Origin: Imbricaverruca yamaguchii
Lineage: Eukaryota; Arthropoda; Thecostraca; Neoverrucidae
Length of the DNA stretch: 64,000 nucleotides
NCBI GenBank assembly: GCA_034440575.1
Contig: JAOTOL010001605.1
Coordinates: 2,367,501-2,431,500 of the forward strand
Direction of reading: 5' to 3'
The notes below the pieces were generated by a model. It made no database searches, was not told the origin of the DNA, and saw only the letters and a list, made by a program, of their open reading frames with translations. A program made the position numbers and the translations under genes. Of this stretch, positions 35,001 to 46,345 are shown one piece after another; position 1 is the first letter of the stretch, and each line of letters opens with the position of its first letter.

Positions 35001-36600
35001 ATCAGATCAGGTGGTTCAAAGCATTTCAAGAGTGAACATATTGCAGGAGCTCTGGAAGGGAAAGCCCAGACTGTTGCGAAGGAAAAACGGCCTATTCAAC
35101 GAATGCATATAGAGTAGATTATAAAACCAACGCATTTAGGGAAATGTCACAAAGTCGCCCAGAAGAAGTGCAAGAATGACATTACATCATGTTGTTTGCC
35201 ACAGCTCCCTGCCGAGATAAGAAAATAGAATTACTGCGGTAAAATTGATGGCTCATGTTATGGCGAACGGCATGGAAATGCGGGGGGTATAAAATTATGT
35301 CGCACTTAGAGTGTTCAATTTGGCTTCCTTTGACAAAGCCTGCATTGGGTTAGCTCGTTCAAAATGGCAGTGAGTAGGACGATGGAAATGAGCTTCCAAA
35401 CTTGAAAGCATGCTTGTGAAAGCATACAGCAGCTTCGGCACTGGGATCCACGCTAGTGGTCACCTTTTAGCACGATGGCAGTGCACGGCTACTTTTAAAA
35501 TGGTACTTGTTCTCCCATATCAGAATTTGTCCTGACATGTCGTGTTAGTGTCGACCTTTCCGTAACAATACATTACCAGTATTGATTTAGACTGCCTTAA
35601 TGCCGAACCAAATGTTCGAAGATGGCGAGTGAAAAGATAAATGGCCAGTGGTGAAGCTATATGGAAGATCATGAAAAGACGGAGGTGGTGCTGATTGTCA
35701 TTGTGTGGAGTGTTGTGCAACTCTGCTATGTCTTGTTTTCTTCAGCAGTCAAGGTTTTCCTTCGAAATTAAAATGGTTCCTTTTCTTTTATTGTGTCGAC
35801 TGGTATTCATCCAAACTCGCTGTGCCCAGCGCTGTGTCGTTCGTCTTTGGATAAAAATTGGCAACTCTAATTCACCCAGTTTCTATAGAAACGGCACCGC
35901 CGGCCAAAAAAAAATGCCCGAAAGCGCATCATTAGGTAGCCCATTCACGACGCTCAGTCGGCGATGTCAATCCCCGTTGTACAGAGGTTCCATGATGAAA
36001 CAGTTTCCATTATACGAATGCTGAATTAGAGTAGTATTATAGCCGTGCATGGCCTGCATAGATATTGGACGTGCCATAGCCGGCCTGGCATTGGCTTTGT
36101 TTGTGCTTATGGCTCAAAACACGTCCGCCCAAATCTGGCAACACAAGCGCCATCTACCAACCAACTCGAGAAATATCAGTACATCATTTGCCCTGGGTGC
36201 GTGCATGGGTAAATTTCAGTTCGGCGAATGAGCTGCTCATATTTGGCAAGGGTGGAGATCTCTCACCAATTTATTGGGCGTCTGGATCCAAATATTTACA
36301 TATTGAATATGTAAAAAGACAATTAAACATTAGCAGTGTACTAAGCCAGGGGCTCAGTCTAGGGTTACCACTTGTTTTCTAAAAACTGGCACGGGACAGC
36401 ACGGGTGCAGGAAATTATGACATGGTGCATGGCACAGTTGGTGATGATGGCACACCAAAAGGCACTGGAAAAGTAAAGGGGACATTTCAACAAGGAGGAA
36501 AATATTGATTGTCGACGGAGACAAACAATTTCAAAGATGAAGAACACTCCACAAAATGACTAAATCAGCAGTATCTATGCCAATGTACTCCGATATACCT
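32041..36600. other. Long unassigned non-coding stretch
   Basis: No recognisable exon or transposon protein. A 12-bp perfect stem (caaggttcattt at 34642-34653, complement at 34665-34676) with an 11-nt loop is the only clear structure I noticed. Confidence 0.35.
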
Positions 36601-36990
36601 CTACATCAGTGATTTTCTCCTGGAAATTTAGAGCCCTCGTTTCGTCGGGATCGCCTTTGGCGAACCGGAGACCCTTCGGCTGTTGCTATGCTGTCGCGTG
36701 CCCCTTTTGTTGTTGGGATCAGCTGCTCCTGGGGCCACACTTCCGTTTCTGTTAGGGAGTGTTTCAGCTGTCAGCAGGGCCATCTTAAATCACCGAGACC
36801 ACCTTCGGCCGTTTGTGGATCCATCAGGTGTTGGGGCCTTCCTTTGTTGGGGCATATTTGGTAGCCCGTGGCTGTCGAAGGGCTGCCCGACCTACTTTGT
36901 CTGCGCATGGTCCTTATGTTTACGGCCTAATTTTATCGTCGGGAGATCTTTTCCTATGCTGGGTAACGTCTTCGAATGGCAGGAATTGGG

Positions 36991-37110
36991 GCGGGGATGG
37001 CCGAGTGGTGAGGTGTTGGACTCTGGGTGCCAAAGGTCCCGGGTCCGACACTCGCGCCGCTCGGGACATTTCCAAATCCCGCGGCCCACCGGCGGAAGTC
37101 TGGGCATTAG
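36991..37110 (+). mobile_element. tRNA-derived SINE (copy D), Leu/Ser-like head
   Basis: ggggatggccgagtggtgag is an A-box region of the class II tRNA type. It is followed by ttggactctgggtgccaaag (anticodon-arm-like) and a B box gggtccgacac. A GC-rich body follows with no terminal CCA-ready stem, so this reads as a SINE head. It abuts the Penelope fragment and may have inserted into it. No target duplication was found. Confidence 0.6.
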
Positions 37111-37335
37111 ATTTTGCCGGCTCTTGAGCCAATGTTCGGCTAGTGGGAAAGTGTCGACATGCTCATATTTGAGAGCTGATACATGTTTCTTGAGGCGGAC
37201 ACTTTTCGGCCGACCGGATTCTCCAATATAGGAGGCGCCGCACTGGCAGGAAATGTTGAGCACAACTCCCGAACAGCTTTGTATCGGAATCGGGTCCTTG
37301 GGCTGCGAGTGAACTCCTCATGTCCTGGTGTTCCG
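37111..37335 (-). pseudogene. Fragment of a Penelope-like retroelement: GIY-YIG endonuclease domain
   Basis: The minus-strand reading contains LNISCQCGASYIGESGRP (YIG at about 37222-37230), followed by VRLKKHVSALKYEHVDTFPL and AEHWLKS. This is the N-terminal core of the GIY-YIG nuclease fold as found at the C-terminus of Penelope-like polyproteins, including the conserved C-x-C-G before YIG and the R..(K/E)H helix. Just upstream, KDPIPIQSCSGVVLN resembles the linker that precedes the domain. No reverse transcriptase remains. In an active element the domain nicks DNA for target-primed reverse transcription. Here it is a short 5'- and 3'-truncated relic, disrupted by the SINE at 36991-37110. 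Confidence 0.7.
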
Positions 37336-38820
37336 AGCCGTGGGCAACACGTACGTTGTGCTTAGCCGAGCGTGCGATTTATCCTCTGTTAACTCCATTT
37401 GTGCAGCGGACGCTAATACGCCAGTTAGTTTGCTTACCTAACATTATAGGGCTGTAGGGCCAGGCTGCTGGACTGTAGGGTCAGGCTGGTTAATTGTAGT
37501 GGCAGGATGCTGGGCGACAGGTCGTCGGTTCAAACGCATATACCGTTTCTGGACCCTGCGTTGCTGCTGGACCGCAGGCTGTTTCTGAAACGCCGGACTT
37601 CAAGACTGCTGTTGCACTACAGGCTGCTGTTATGTCCATTTGACGCTGGATTACCGAGGAAATATGCGCGTTTGAGATGGTGGCTGTTGTTTTCGGCATG
37701 GCTTGACCGATAAAAGCGCTTGGGGACCCGCTGTCCTGCAATACCTGCTGCATGTTTTTATCAGAGACCTTGGCCTCCTCCCTGTTACAGATCGGTAGTT
37801 CGGCGAGTCTTGGACTTGGACGGTTGCGGACTTTCAGGCGCACGTCCGACCAAACGGGCTTCTTGAAAACATCTCGAGATCTTCTCAAAATCTGTACACT
37901 TCCAAGTCAAGGAAGGGGTTCTAAGCCCGGCTCCAGCTCCACAGTAAACTCAAGATTAGGCGGACGACTATTGAGACGCCGGGGAAATTATTTTTTCGCC
38001 CATATGAACTGTCAGAATTCCCAATTTTACCTTTATAGTTTCCACAGGGCAGCCTCCCCCTTCACCCGACGGCGCTTCTGGGGGGTCGTTATACAGGGTG
38101 ATCAATGGAGAAGTCAGCCACACAGGACGAACCAATCACCCCAATCAGTCCGCACTCCAATGGACGACCACCGGCCAGCAAGGATCGCATTCCTGTACTT
38201 AGCCTGCAAACAGCCTCGTTAAAGCGCGATTCGGTCCCCTCGTCTCCACCGAGCAGTCCTTAGGGGCCATCTCGTCCCTAGCCATATTGTTGGATTGCAG
38301 GTGGCGACAGGTTTTACGTACGCCACATGCTTGGGCAACCTCTCCACGGCCAATGGGTACTCGTCCAGGAAGCCTATGTCCAGCAGGCGCCGCTCACCAG
38401 TTGATCAAAAATGTCGAAAACAAATAAGTAATTCGGAAATATGAAGTCCGCGCAGCCACGGTGTACGACGCGTGAAGGCGGTCGGATGATTGTACGTTAA
38501 TGTACGCGCGAAATGGCGAGAGGCGGCGGATTGTAACGTAGCAAGACCGGATGAGCTCGAATATGCAAACTAACAATATTGCAATATTCATTAGTGCGCC
38601 GCATCAATCATGTTGACCATCTTCCAGCGAGTGATTGAGCTGCATCATAAACAGACACCACAAACCTTTGTCTGCTGGAATTCGTTCCTGACCTTCCCGG
38701 AAAACCAACAAAAACATCGCCAGTGTCCTGTATTTCCTCATCCTTCCCGACACGACACAGTGAGTCTTGTCCAGTTTCCATCACATCTCTCGCCCCGCCA
38801 TCGGAGACACCATGTTGCAG
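37336..38820. other. Unassigned sequence downstream of CNBP
   Basis: A 132-codon minus frame (37490-37888) has no recognised domain. The 3' untranslated region of the CNBP-like gene must lie at the upper end. I see no canonical minus-strand AATAAA (TTTATT on the given strand) between 38400 and 38825. Confidence 0.4.
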
Positions 38821-38825
38821 AACAC

Positions 38826-39344
38826 TTAGCTTCCCTGGGGACAAGCACGCGAGATGTGTCCCTCTTGACCACAGGTGTAGCACGCGCGGCTACCACTGCC
38901 GCCGCCCTGCGGGCAATCGCGCGAAATGTGACCCTCCTGGCCGCATCTATAGCACGACCGGCTTCCTCCGCCTCCGCCGCCGGCACCGCCGTAGCCGCCG
39001 CCGCCACCGCCGGCACCTCCATCCTGGGTGCATTCGCGGGAGAAGTGACCCTCCTGGCCGCACCTGTAGCACGCACCTCCGCCTCCGCCGCCGCCGCCGC
39101 CGCCACCACCACGAGCGCCTCCACTGCGAGGGCAGTCACGCGAGATGTGACCCTCCTCCCCGCAGGAGTAGCACGAGCGGTTGCCGCCGCCGTAGCCGCC
39201 ACCGCCTCCACCACCGAATCCGCCGCCGCCGCCGGCGGAGGTGCAGTCCCGAGAGATGTGGCCCTCTTCCCCGCACTTGTAGCAGGTGCGGTTACCACCA
39301 CCACCGCCGCCGCCGCCACCGCCACCTCTGTAGTAGCCCGACAT
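38826..39344 (-). CDS. CNBP: CNBP-like CCHC zinc-knuckle nucleic-acid-binding protein
   Basis: An intact 172-residue protein, ATG at 39342-39344 and TAA at 38826-38828. It has five retroviral-type zinc knuckles, C-x2-C-x4-H-x4-[57 protein letters not shown] and [14 protein letters not shown]. Long glycine runs link them. CNBP/Gis2 proteins bind single-stranded G-rich DNA and RNA and act in translation and transcription. Vertebrate CNBP has seven knuckles and about 177 residues, so five knuckles with expanded Gly linkers is the invertebrate look, also annotated as HEXBP-like. A splice acceptor (tgtctcttcccag, AG at 39361-39360) lies 16 nt before the ATG, so the whole coding region sits in one exon after a 5'-UTR intron. 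The intact frame plus splice site argue against a processed copy. The symbol is by similarity; orthology is not proven. Confidence 0.92.
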   Translation of the reverse strand: MSGYYRGGGGGGGGGGGNRTCYKCGEEGHISRDCTSAGGGGGFGGGGGGGYGGGNRSCYSCGEEGHISRDCPRSGGARGGGGGGGGGGGGACYRCGQEGHFSRECTQDGGAGGGGGGYGGAGGGGGGSRSCYRCGQEGHISRDCPQGGGSGSRACYTCGQEGHISRACPQGS

Positions 39345-39361
39345 AGCCGGCTTTCAACTCT
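39345..39361 (-). promoter_or_regulatory. 5'-UTR tail and 3' splice site of the CNBP-like gene
   Basis: The minus strand reads tgtctcttcccag then agttgaaagccggct then ATG. The pyrimidine tract plus CAG is a strong acceptor, giving 15 nt of 5' UTR (39345-39359) in this exon. Confidence 0.75.
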
Positions 39362-39913
39362 GGGAAGAGACATTATTGCATGAGTGACCAGGTCATGACG
39401 TGACGACCACAGCAAGTCAAATCTTATGAATGGTACCCACACATACAATATTCGAAAAGCCATTTTACCATTCCGCTGACATTCATCACTTCTGCAGAAC
39501 GTTGCACGACAAATACAGATAGTTCACCGTTACAACTCAACAGCCAGTATAAAACTGTCCGGAATAAATACCCAACGACTACCGCCAATCAGCAGTGGTG
39601 AAAACCAGCCATGCCGGCATATCCCTACATCAAATTACTCTGCAGTCGTTCATTTTGTAGGTAAACTTCATGGGTATTCAAACGGGCGCTGTATAACCAC
39701 TGCAATTGATGCGCCCTAAAACCCAAATAACCAACGGGTATTCAAGGCTGAATAGAAAAGTATATTGTCAATGAGGTACAAATTTAACATTAAAACAGCA
39801 TTCAAATTCTTCTGCAAAAAGCTGCTCTAGCAAGTTGAGGACTTGTAGATCGGCACCATTAAATATTCGAGAATTAAAATCCCTGGAGCAAAGCCTCTGC
39901 AAGATAAGAAAAC

Positions 39914-40004
39914 CAGGACGGTGCTCTTGATTGATTGATTGATTATTTGGGCTTAAGGGCGCATCAACTGCTACTGGTTATGTAGCGCCCACAGGACGGT
40001 GCTC
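39914..40004 (-). mobile_element. 65-bp SINE/LINE 3'-tail insertion with 13-bp target duplication
   Basis: caggacggtgctc is repeated exactly at 39914-39926 and 39992-40004. The insert (39927-39991) reads, on the minus strand, gcgctacataaccagtagca and ends in (atca)n. This is a strongly 5'-truncated retroposon ending in a tetranucleotide tail. It lies in the putative first intron of the CNBP-like gene. Confidence 0.8.
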
Positions 40005-40905
40005 CTTTTCCAACTTCGCTTCAGGTCATTAATCCAAAGTCATAACTGATCATGAGTTAGACATGCTTGTGACAGCATTGGTATCAAACATAGTAAGAGC
40101 ATTGTTTGGAACCACACTAGCTCTCAATCAGCTCCAATCAAGGTCAGCTGTGGCACATATGTGGCCAATGGTTCATTTTAAGGTTAACTTCAAGCGACCT
40201 AGTGCAGCCTTCCAAAACATTGCACCAGTGATACATTATTCGTGAAATATGGTGGAATATACCACTTTCTGAACACTCAATCGACATCCTTCTCTGAGAA
40301 GTATCAGCATCCCTCTCATTGCTATGAAGTATTGATGTCTCCTTTCTAACAGTACTGTTAGAAAAACAAGATAATTATCTCGTTTATACATATCATATGC
40401 ATGTCCTCAATAAGGAATAGTGTTACATGAACATTTTGCAATGAAATTTCAGGTAAAGGGATGATCTATAATGTGATATGGCATACAATACCAGTTTATT
40501 TTAGTTGTTATTTTCCCTATCCTGAATATAGCTTTTCTTAAATTATTAATTGTGAAACAAATGATAAAGGTCCAGTCATAATTACCTACACCATCAACTC
40601 AAATTTTAGTCTAAGACATCAAAAGCATTTTAAGTACGCTACAAAAAGTGAGTAGTTTGATTGATAACCATAAGTAGAATAACCGTCGTCTTTGTTGGTG
40701 TCCTGTGTGTTTATTGATATCTTTGTTCCTACATTTGTGTCAGGGTATGTGTGAAACTAATCTTATCCAGTGTTAACCCAGATTGCAAAAATGTTTTCAC
40801 AAAATCTCTGAGGCACTAATTCCCATCCTGGTAGAGCTGGATTCTTGTTAAGTTGGGATTACAAAACCAGGATTACTGAGTGCACCCATGGCCAACAGGT
40901 CTGTG
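40005..40905. other. Intronic or intergenic AT-rich sequence
   Basis: No feature supported. It would lie inside CNBP intron 1 if the candidate first exon is right. Confidence 0.4.
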
Positions 40906-40910
40906 GGGTT

Positions 40911-41063
40911 GGTCAGTTGGTTGGTTAGTTATTGATTTTACGACACATCGGCTGTTGAGTCATGTAGCATCGCCAGTTGGTTGCAAGCAAAGAGTAGCGA
41001 CAGGCGAGACTCAAACCCACCTTTTGATTGTGAGACGAGAACTTACTGAGACTACTCGTCCCC
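40911..41063 (-). mobile_element. tRNA-derived SINE (copy B)
   Basis: On the minus strand it reads ggggacgagtagtctcagta, then gggtttgagtctcgcctgtc (B box), gctactctttgcttgcaacc, and a tail gatgctacatgactcaacag followed by gtcgtaaaatcaataac. It aligns along its length with the SINE at 1392-1547, at clearly lower identity. No target duplication is obvious. Older copy of the same family. Confidence 0.78.
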
Positions 41064-41339
41064 ATACTATATTTGGAGAATGGTATAGGAAAACATGTTT
41101 ACCTTAGGAAGGGAACATACAAAAAAATCACATCTATGGAAAAGGCAGGGCTCCACCTGGCATGGCAACTCCAATGGAGCTCCCCTCATCAATCAGGTCA
41201 GATGGGTGGTGTGACTTGTTGCCTTGTATCAAGCAATATCACATATACTGGGTGAGGTAAAGCACCATGTGAAAAAGCACTCATTACCGGTATACCAACC
41301 ATTTCTTCCTGGCATAAATATACCATAAGGACAGACATA

Positions 41340-43470
41340 AAAGGTTAGTGCAACTATGAGCCACAAGGGCTCTTCTTGGTTGCACTCTGTACACTCAACC
41401 AGTTGCCCACCAAATCTGTTAATCAGCCCTCCCTGTAATACTGAAAAGCGAGCCCTCTATTCTTATGACTGTCTGTTGTTTTTAAAGATGTTCAATGTGC
41501 TGCTACTGACAATGTTTTCTGGCAGCTGGTCCAAGTGTTCTACTACCCTGCTAGTGAAAAAAGTCTGCCTTAACCTTGTTCTGCCGTGATTGACTTCAAT
41601 TTTGAATTTATGACCTCTAATTACATCATTTTTGTTAAATTCAAACATTCCCCCAAGATATTCCCTCTCCAGACCACAGACAAATTTAAAAACCTCAATG
41701 AGATCCTCAGTCTTCTATATCTAAGTGAAAACATTCAATTTCTTCAATCTTGCCTCATATGCCAGGTTGCTTATACCATTAACCATTTTTTTAGCCCCTT
41801 TGTACTCTCTAAAAGCCAACAATCTTCTTCATAGCTAGACCAAGCTTGGATGCAGCATTCCAAATGTGGCCGGACATATGCACAAGCTTCCTGCTTCCTA
41901 AAGCTTCCTGGTGACCTCCTCACTTCTGTACAATACATTCCTATTTATTGCCCTGAGCATTCTCAGTGCCTTCTTCCCAACTTCCTTGGTTTGTTCTGAT
42001 GCCCCCAATTTTGTGTTTAGAATAACACCTAAATCCTTCTGTTGAGTCACTGATAGCACTTGGCCATCCATCAAGTATGGAGCCTTCATATGCTGCTTAC
42101 CTACATGCATGATGTTGCATTTATCAAAAATAAATTTAATTTGCCATTCTTCAGACCACTTCACAAGTTTGTCCAAGTCTTTTTGCAGCGAGGTATGCCC
42201 ATTTTGACCTGTTATTGCCCTTAAGACCTTCAAAACATCAGCAAATTTCCAAAACTTTAGTGCTTAGGCAACTTTCAATGTTATTTACAAATATAATGAG
42301 CAGTAGTGGCCTCAGTACCGGCCCCTGGGGGACTCCATTAAGAACATTTCACCATGATGACTTCATACCATTTAGCATCTATGCTATGTTCTATCTGAAA
42401 GCCACAACTTTATCCATTTTAAGATGCTACCTGCAATACCATGGGCCTGAAGCTGTATCATTAACAGTTTATGGGGTACCTTGTCAAAGGCCTTACTAAA
42501 GCCAGGACATGCTACATCAACCTGATTTCCCTGATCAAATTGTTCTGTGGCAAAGTTCAAAGAGTCCAAGAGATTTGCAAGACATAACCATCCTTTCCGA
42601 AACCCATGTTGAGCATCTTGAATCAATCTGTTTCTCTCCAAACTAACCATTCTATCCTTGATATTGATTTGAGTACCTTGCAGACTAGGGATGCGAGACT
42701 TAGGGAAGGAACTGGCCAATAGCCTTCAACTTTCCCTCTTTCTCCTTTCTTGAAAATAGGAACTACATTTGCCCTTTTCCAATCAGTTGGAATTTCACTT
42801 TGTGAAACTGATCTACAAAATATTACACAAAGTGGAAATGCCAGCTCCTCTTCAGCTTCCCACAATACCCTGGCATAAATTTCATCAGGTCCTGCTGCCT
42901 TGTTTGGCTTTATTTTCCTGATGAGTGTAAACAACATCACTATCAATGAAACCAACATCATTTATCAGATCATGTCAGTGAACTACGGTGTACATTAAGC
43001 AGATTGGTCATATCTTCCAATGTAAACACTGATTCAAACTGCTTGCTAAGCTCCTCAACCATCTCACCATCCTCACCCAATGTGTCCCATTTACTTCCAG
43101 TGGACCAATTGTGACCAATGGACCAACTGTGCCAAGAACTTTTTACTGTCCCCATTACAGTTCCTAGCTAAATCCAGTTCTTTTGCTCACTTTGCTGTTC
43201 TAGTTTTTTGCTTGTGTCTCCAGCTTTTCTATTTGCCTTTAGATTAAAGACATTTGAAGCTTCTTTAAACAATCTAAATGCAGTTTTCCTAGCATTAATT
43301 GCTTTTGTCAAGTCTGGTGTAGGCCATGCTGGCTTTCCTACCCTTTTTTTGCATCTTTGCTTTTGGGGGATATGTCTAATCTGAATTTCCTTCAAGTAAG
43401 ATTTGAACTTACTTGAAGCATGTTCAGATACCCCTCTACCGCCATGGAAGCAATTTTTTCATGGCAAATA
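41340..43470 (-). pseudogene. Degenerate CR1/jockey-type LINE, reverse transcriptase part
   Basis: Minus-strand fragments line up in the order of a non-LTR retrotransposon ORF2. From 43395: the linker between endonuclease and RT (KPAWPTPDLTKAINARKTAF). From 42920: KIKPNKAAGPDEIYARVL and IPTDWKRANVVPIFKKGER (RT fingers). From 42690: FSKAFDKVPHKLL (first catalytic Asp region, altered). Near 42335: GVPQGPVLRPLL. Near 42234-42245: FADV where an active enzyme has FADD. Then the thumb and the C-terminal region (DLGVILN, HLDQLPENIV). Several frameshifts and stops, and loss of the second catalytic Asp, show it is dead. The endonuclease domain is missing (5' truncation). It sits on the same strand as CNBP, inside its putative first intron. 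Confidence 0.88.
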
Positions 43471-43583
43471 AAGCCTGTTTATCCAACTTACCTAGCATAT
43501 TTCCATTACCAGCCCAACTAAAATATGCATTTGCTCCTCTCATTCAGCAGGAACATTTCCAACCCAATTTGCATTATAAAGTA

Positions 43584-43591
43584 TGACGTCA
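43584..43591. promoter_or_regulatory. TGACGTCA site upstream of the LINE
   Basis: A perfect CRE palindrome inside gtatgacgtcacgaatt, about 0.4 kb from the candidate CNBP first exon, on its intron side. Confidence 0.3.
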
Positions 43592-43947
43592 CGAATTACA
43601 CGGACGGGAATGAACGCCATTGGCGCCAAACGCGACGCTCACGCCAGCCATGTTTTTTTTCAAGCCGGCACTTCGATAACCGCCGCCATCACAATTCTTC
43701 ATCTACAACCAGACACGAAAATGGAATGGGTGTCGTCCTTCATGATGCAAATTCCTCCAATAATTGCTAAGAATGATTCGACGGGCGCCGGTATATTGAT
43801 ATAAATGCAGCGGCACCGGAAAATCAGGATAGCTACAGAAAACAAAATCGCAAATGGGATGAAATGAAATGCGAAGAAACCCCACGCACACACGCACACA
43901 GAAAAAGACAAAGCACAGATATAGCAGTTAAAACATAGCCAACTTAC

Positions 43948-44033
43948 CACTCACCGACCGCAACCGCAACAAACAACCCTCCACAACCCTGCACTTCACC
44001 TCCCCGGACAACGTCGGGCGGGAAAGGCGGAAG
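43948..44033 (-). promoter_or_regulatory. Candidate non-coding first exon and TOP-like start of the CNBP-like gene
   Basis: On the minus strand, cttccgcctttcccgccc at about 44033 resembles the C-plus-pyrimidine start of a 5'TOP mRNA. About 80 nt later come two strong donor matches, CGGTGAGT (exon end 43955) and TGGTAAGT (exon end 43948). Joined to the acceptor at 39360 this would give an intron of about 4.6 kb. A non-coding first exon and a long first intron are typical of animal CNBP genes. The pairing is inference; no transcript evidence is visible. Confidence 0.3.
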
Positions 44034-44719
44034 CTGCGTGGTGCTATGGTGTCAATTTTTTAAATAAAATATATTTTGAATGTTTTAGATTACACCCAGA
44101 TAAAAAAGAACATTCTTTTCTACAAATAGCTCAATACTTCAACATTAGCGAAAAAAACTGCTGTAAAAAGTATCTTAGCCATAGACACTCCTAAATGATT
44201 AGAAACAACATTCACTGAACCTCGAAGTCCCTAAAAATGGCAGCCAGAGCTACCATATTAGTCTTCTCTCAGCCCAAAGGTCACCATTTTGATGCTTCGG
44301 TACGCCTCACGAAGTGCCTAGGCAATGCGATGGATCGATTATTTTTCTGTCGGCCTTTCAACGAAGAAAACGCGTGTAAATTCGTGGGTTATTTTTAGCA
44401 CATCTGTTTTTCTTAGAACTGTTTTCCTCCAGAACTGCATGCGCATTAACTTACACTGGAGGTGGGATTTACTATATTGTTGCGGACAAGGCTATATACC
44501 CAGTGCCCTCTGGCCGGAATGAGTGCCTATTTGAATCGACATGTATTCATTTGTACGCAGGCAAACTCGTCGACTTATCAATTGCCTGACAATGGCCAGT
44601 CACAGCGGCGACATGGGTCGAACTAGTCCACTGTCTCTCCCACACCCGCTTCCAAGCGGAGTGGACCAGTGGCATACCAAAGGGAGGCATTTAGGAAGTC
44701 CCCCTCCCCCGCTGAAAGG
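44034..44719. other. Upstream flank, nothing recognised
   Basis: AT-rich, with no TATA box placed for the candidate start at 44033. Confidence 0.35.
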
Positions 44720-45430
44720 TTGGGGGACCCCAAGAGTCGCGCTTAGTTCAGAAAAATTGCGCCAGGACTCTTGATATCCCGCTTTGCCCTCGAAAATCGC
44801 ACCGGGGCCTATCAAAATAGCATTCAACGACCCAAAGGGTTGGTACCCCCGAAAATGGCGTTAGATCCACCCTCGCACACATCTCGCCGTGGTACCCAAA
44901 AATAACATTGCGGACCAAAAATAGTTCCCGGACATCTAACATGATGGTCAGAGCTGCGAAAAGTGTGACCGGGTCCCTGAAAATACTGCTAGGGCCTCAA
45001 AAGATCGGGCTGGTGCCCCTCATGAACGTCGCGCTTGAGACCACAAAAGTCGGACCGGAACCCAGTACTGAGTATAGCGGGCCACTGAGTATAGCGCTGG
45101 GGGCCAAAAAATCGTACCGGGGTACTTGAAAATCATGATGGGACTAAAAAAACTGGTGCGCCAATATGAAAATCATGCTGGGAGCCCAAAAAACAGGCCG
45201 AGACCCTTGAAAATCGCGCTATGGCTCCAAAAAAGTTGGGCCAAGGATTTTGAAAATCACACACAGGGCCTCAAAAGTTCGCTAACTGGTCCTTGAAAAT
45301 CACTCTAAGCCTGAGAATTCCGGAAGTCGCGCCCGGGCCCATAAAAATCACATTAGGGCTCGACAGGTCATACCATGCCTTAAAAGTTCCATCGGTACCA
45401 CCAAAAAAAATGGAGCTAGGGCAACGAAAA
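44720..45430. repeat. Ancient ~48-bp satellite, heavily diverged
   Basis: The phrases cttgaaaatcgcgctaggg and cctcaaaaagtcggaccggg recur alternately about 15 times at a spacing near 45-50 bp, each copy with many substitutions. The regular spacing of gaaaatc blocks (44789, 44857, 44979, 45129, 45168, 45209, 45251, 45294) shows the tandem origin. Confidence 0.75.
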
Positions 45431-46095
45431 AGCAGCAAGGAGATGAAAATTAACTCTCGGAGTCCCAGCAATCGCTAAAAGAAACGTGTGGACCGCACTG
45501 TGCCTTGCTTTGGGTTGGCTGATGAGCTGATGGTCGCACGATTAGCTGATTAGCACACGACTAGCTGAATGGTCGCAATTATGTTGTGTGCGACGCAGGT
45601 GTGATGATTATTTGTACCTAATGTTTCTGTGTGACACTTTCCTGAAGGGCAAGTAGAAGATCAAAGTAGATAATCAAGTTACAATTGTAGCAGCCCGCTC
45701 ACTCTGGAACTGAGTATCTACTTTGATGCCCTATTTATCATTAACATTTGGGTCTGGCGTGCAATTCTAGCTATAATATAGCGTCCATCATCCGTGCTAC
45801 ATAAAACGTCTACCCTCCATGCTACATACAACGTCTATCGTCTATGCTACGTATAACGTCCAGCCATTGTTGCCGTGTATTGCTATATTATCACATAGAT
45901 AAAATTAAATTCAATATTGCCTTGCATGTTGCCACATTTCTCCACTTGCATCACATCCGAGCAAATTCGATGCCTTCCTCCATCTCGCCATGTAAGTCTG
46001 CCATCAATCAGTTTAAAAATCAAGTGAATTTTATCTTTACCAATTATATGAGTGTATGGGGATTTTCATGCCAGTTTTATTGAGATATCAGTTGA
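45431..46095. other. Non-coding, nothing recognised
   Basis: Small duplications such as tacataaaacgtctaccctc and tacatacaacgtctatcgtc (45800-45850) are the only pattern seen. Confidence 0.4.
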
Positions 46096-46234
46096 TGTTC
46101 TGCCTGTCTGCCTGTCTGTCTGTCTGTCTGTCTGAAAGTCTGTCTCTCTGTCTGTCTGTCTGTCTGTCTGTCTGACAGTTTGTCTCTCTGTCTGTCTGTC
46201 CGCATGGCCGTCTGACTGTCTGACAGTCTGTCTC

Positions 46235-46277
<43 letters not shown>

Positions 46278-46345
46278 GACAGTCTGTCTCTCAGTCTGTC
46301 TGTCTGCATGGCCGTCTGACTGTCTGACAGGTTGACTGACTGATG
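46096..46345. repeat. (CTGT)n microsatellite with interspersed variants
   Basis: Long (ctgt)n tracts, interrupted by ctgacagtctgtctct and gcatggccgtctgac blocks that themselves recur three times. Confidence 0.97.

Noticed and set aside
37490..37888. 132-codon minus frame beside the Penelope relic
   Set aside because: Does not resemble any Penelope domain or other family I know.
39342..39361. CNBP-like gene as a processed retrocopy
   Set aside because: The frame is intact, a strong splice acceptor precedes the ATG, and no poly(A) tail or target duplication brackets the gene.
46096..46345. Equivalent of the CNBP intron-1 CCTG expansion tract (DM2 in humans)
   Set aside because: The repeat is CTGT, lies upstream of the candidate first exon and not in the intron, and is ordinary microsatellite sequence.
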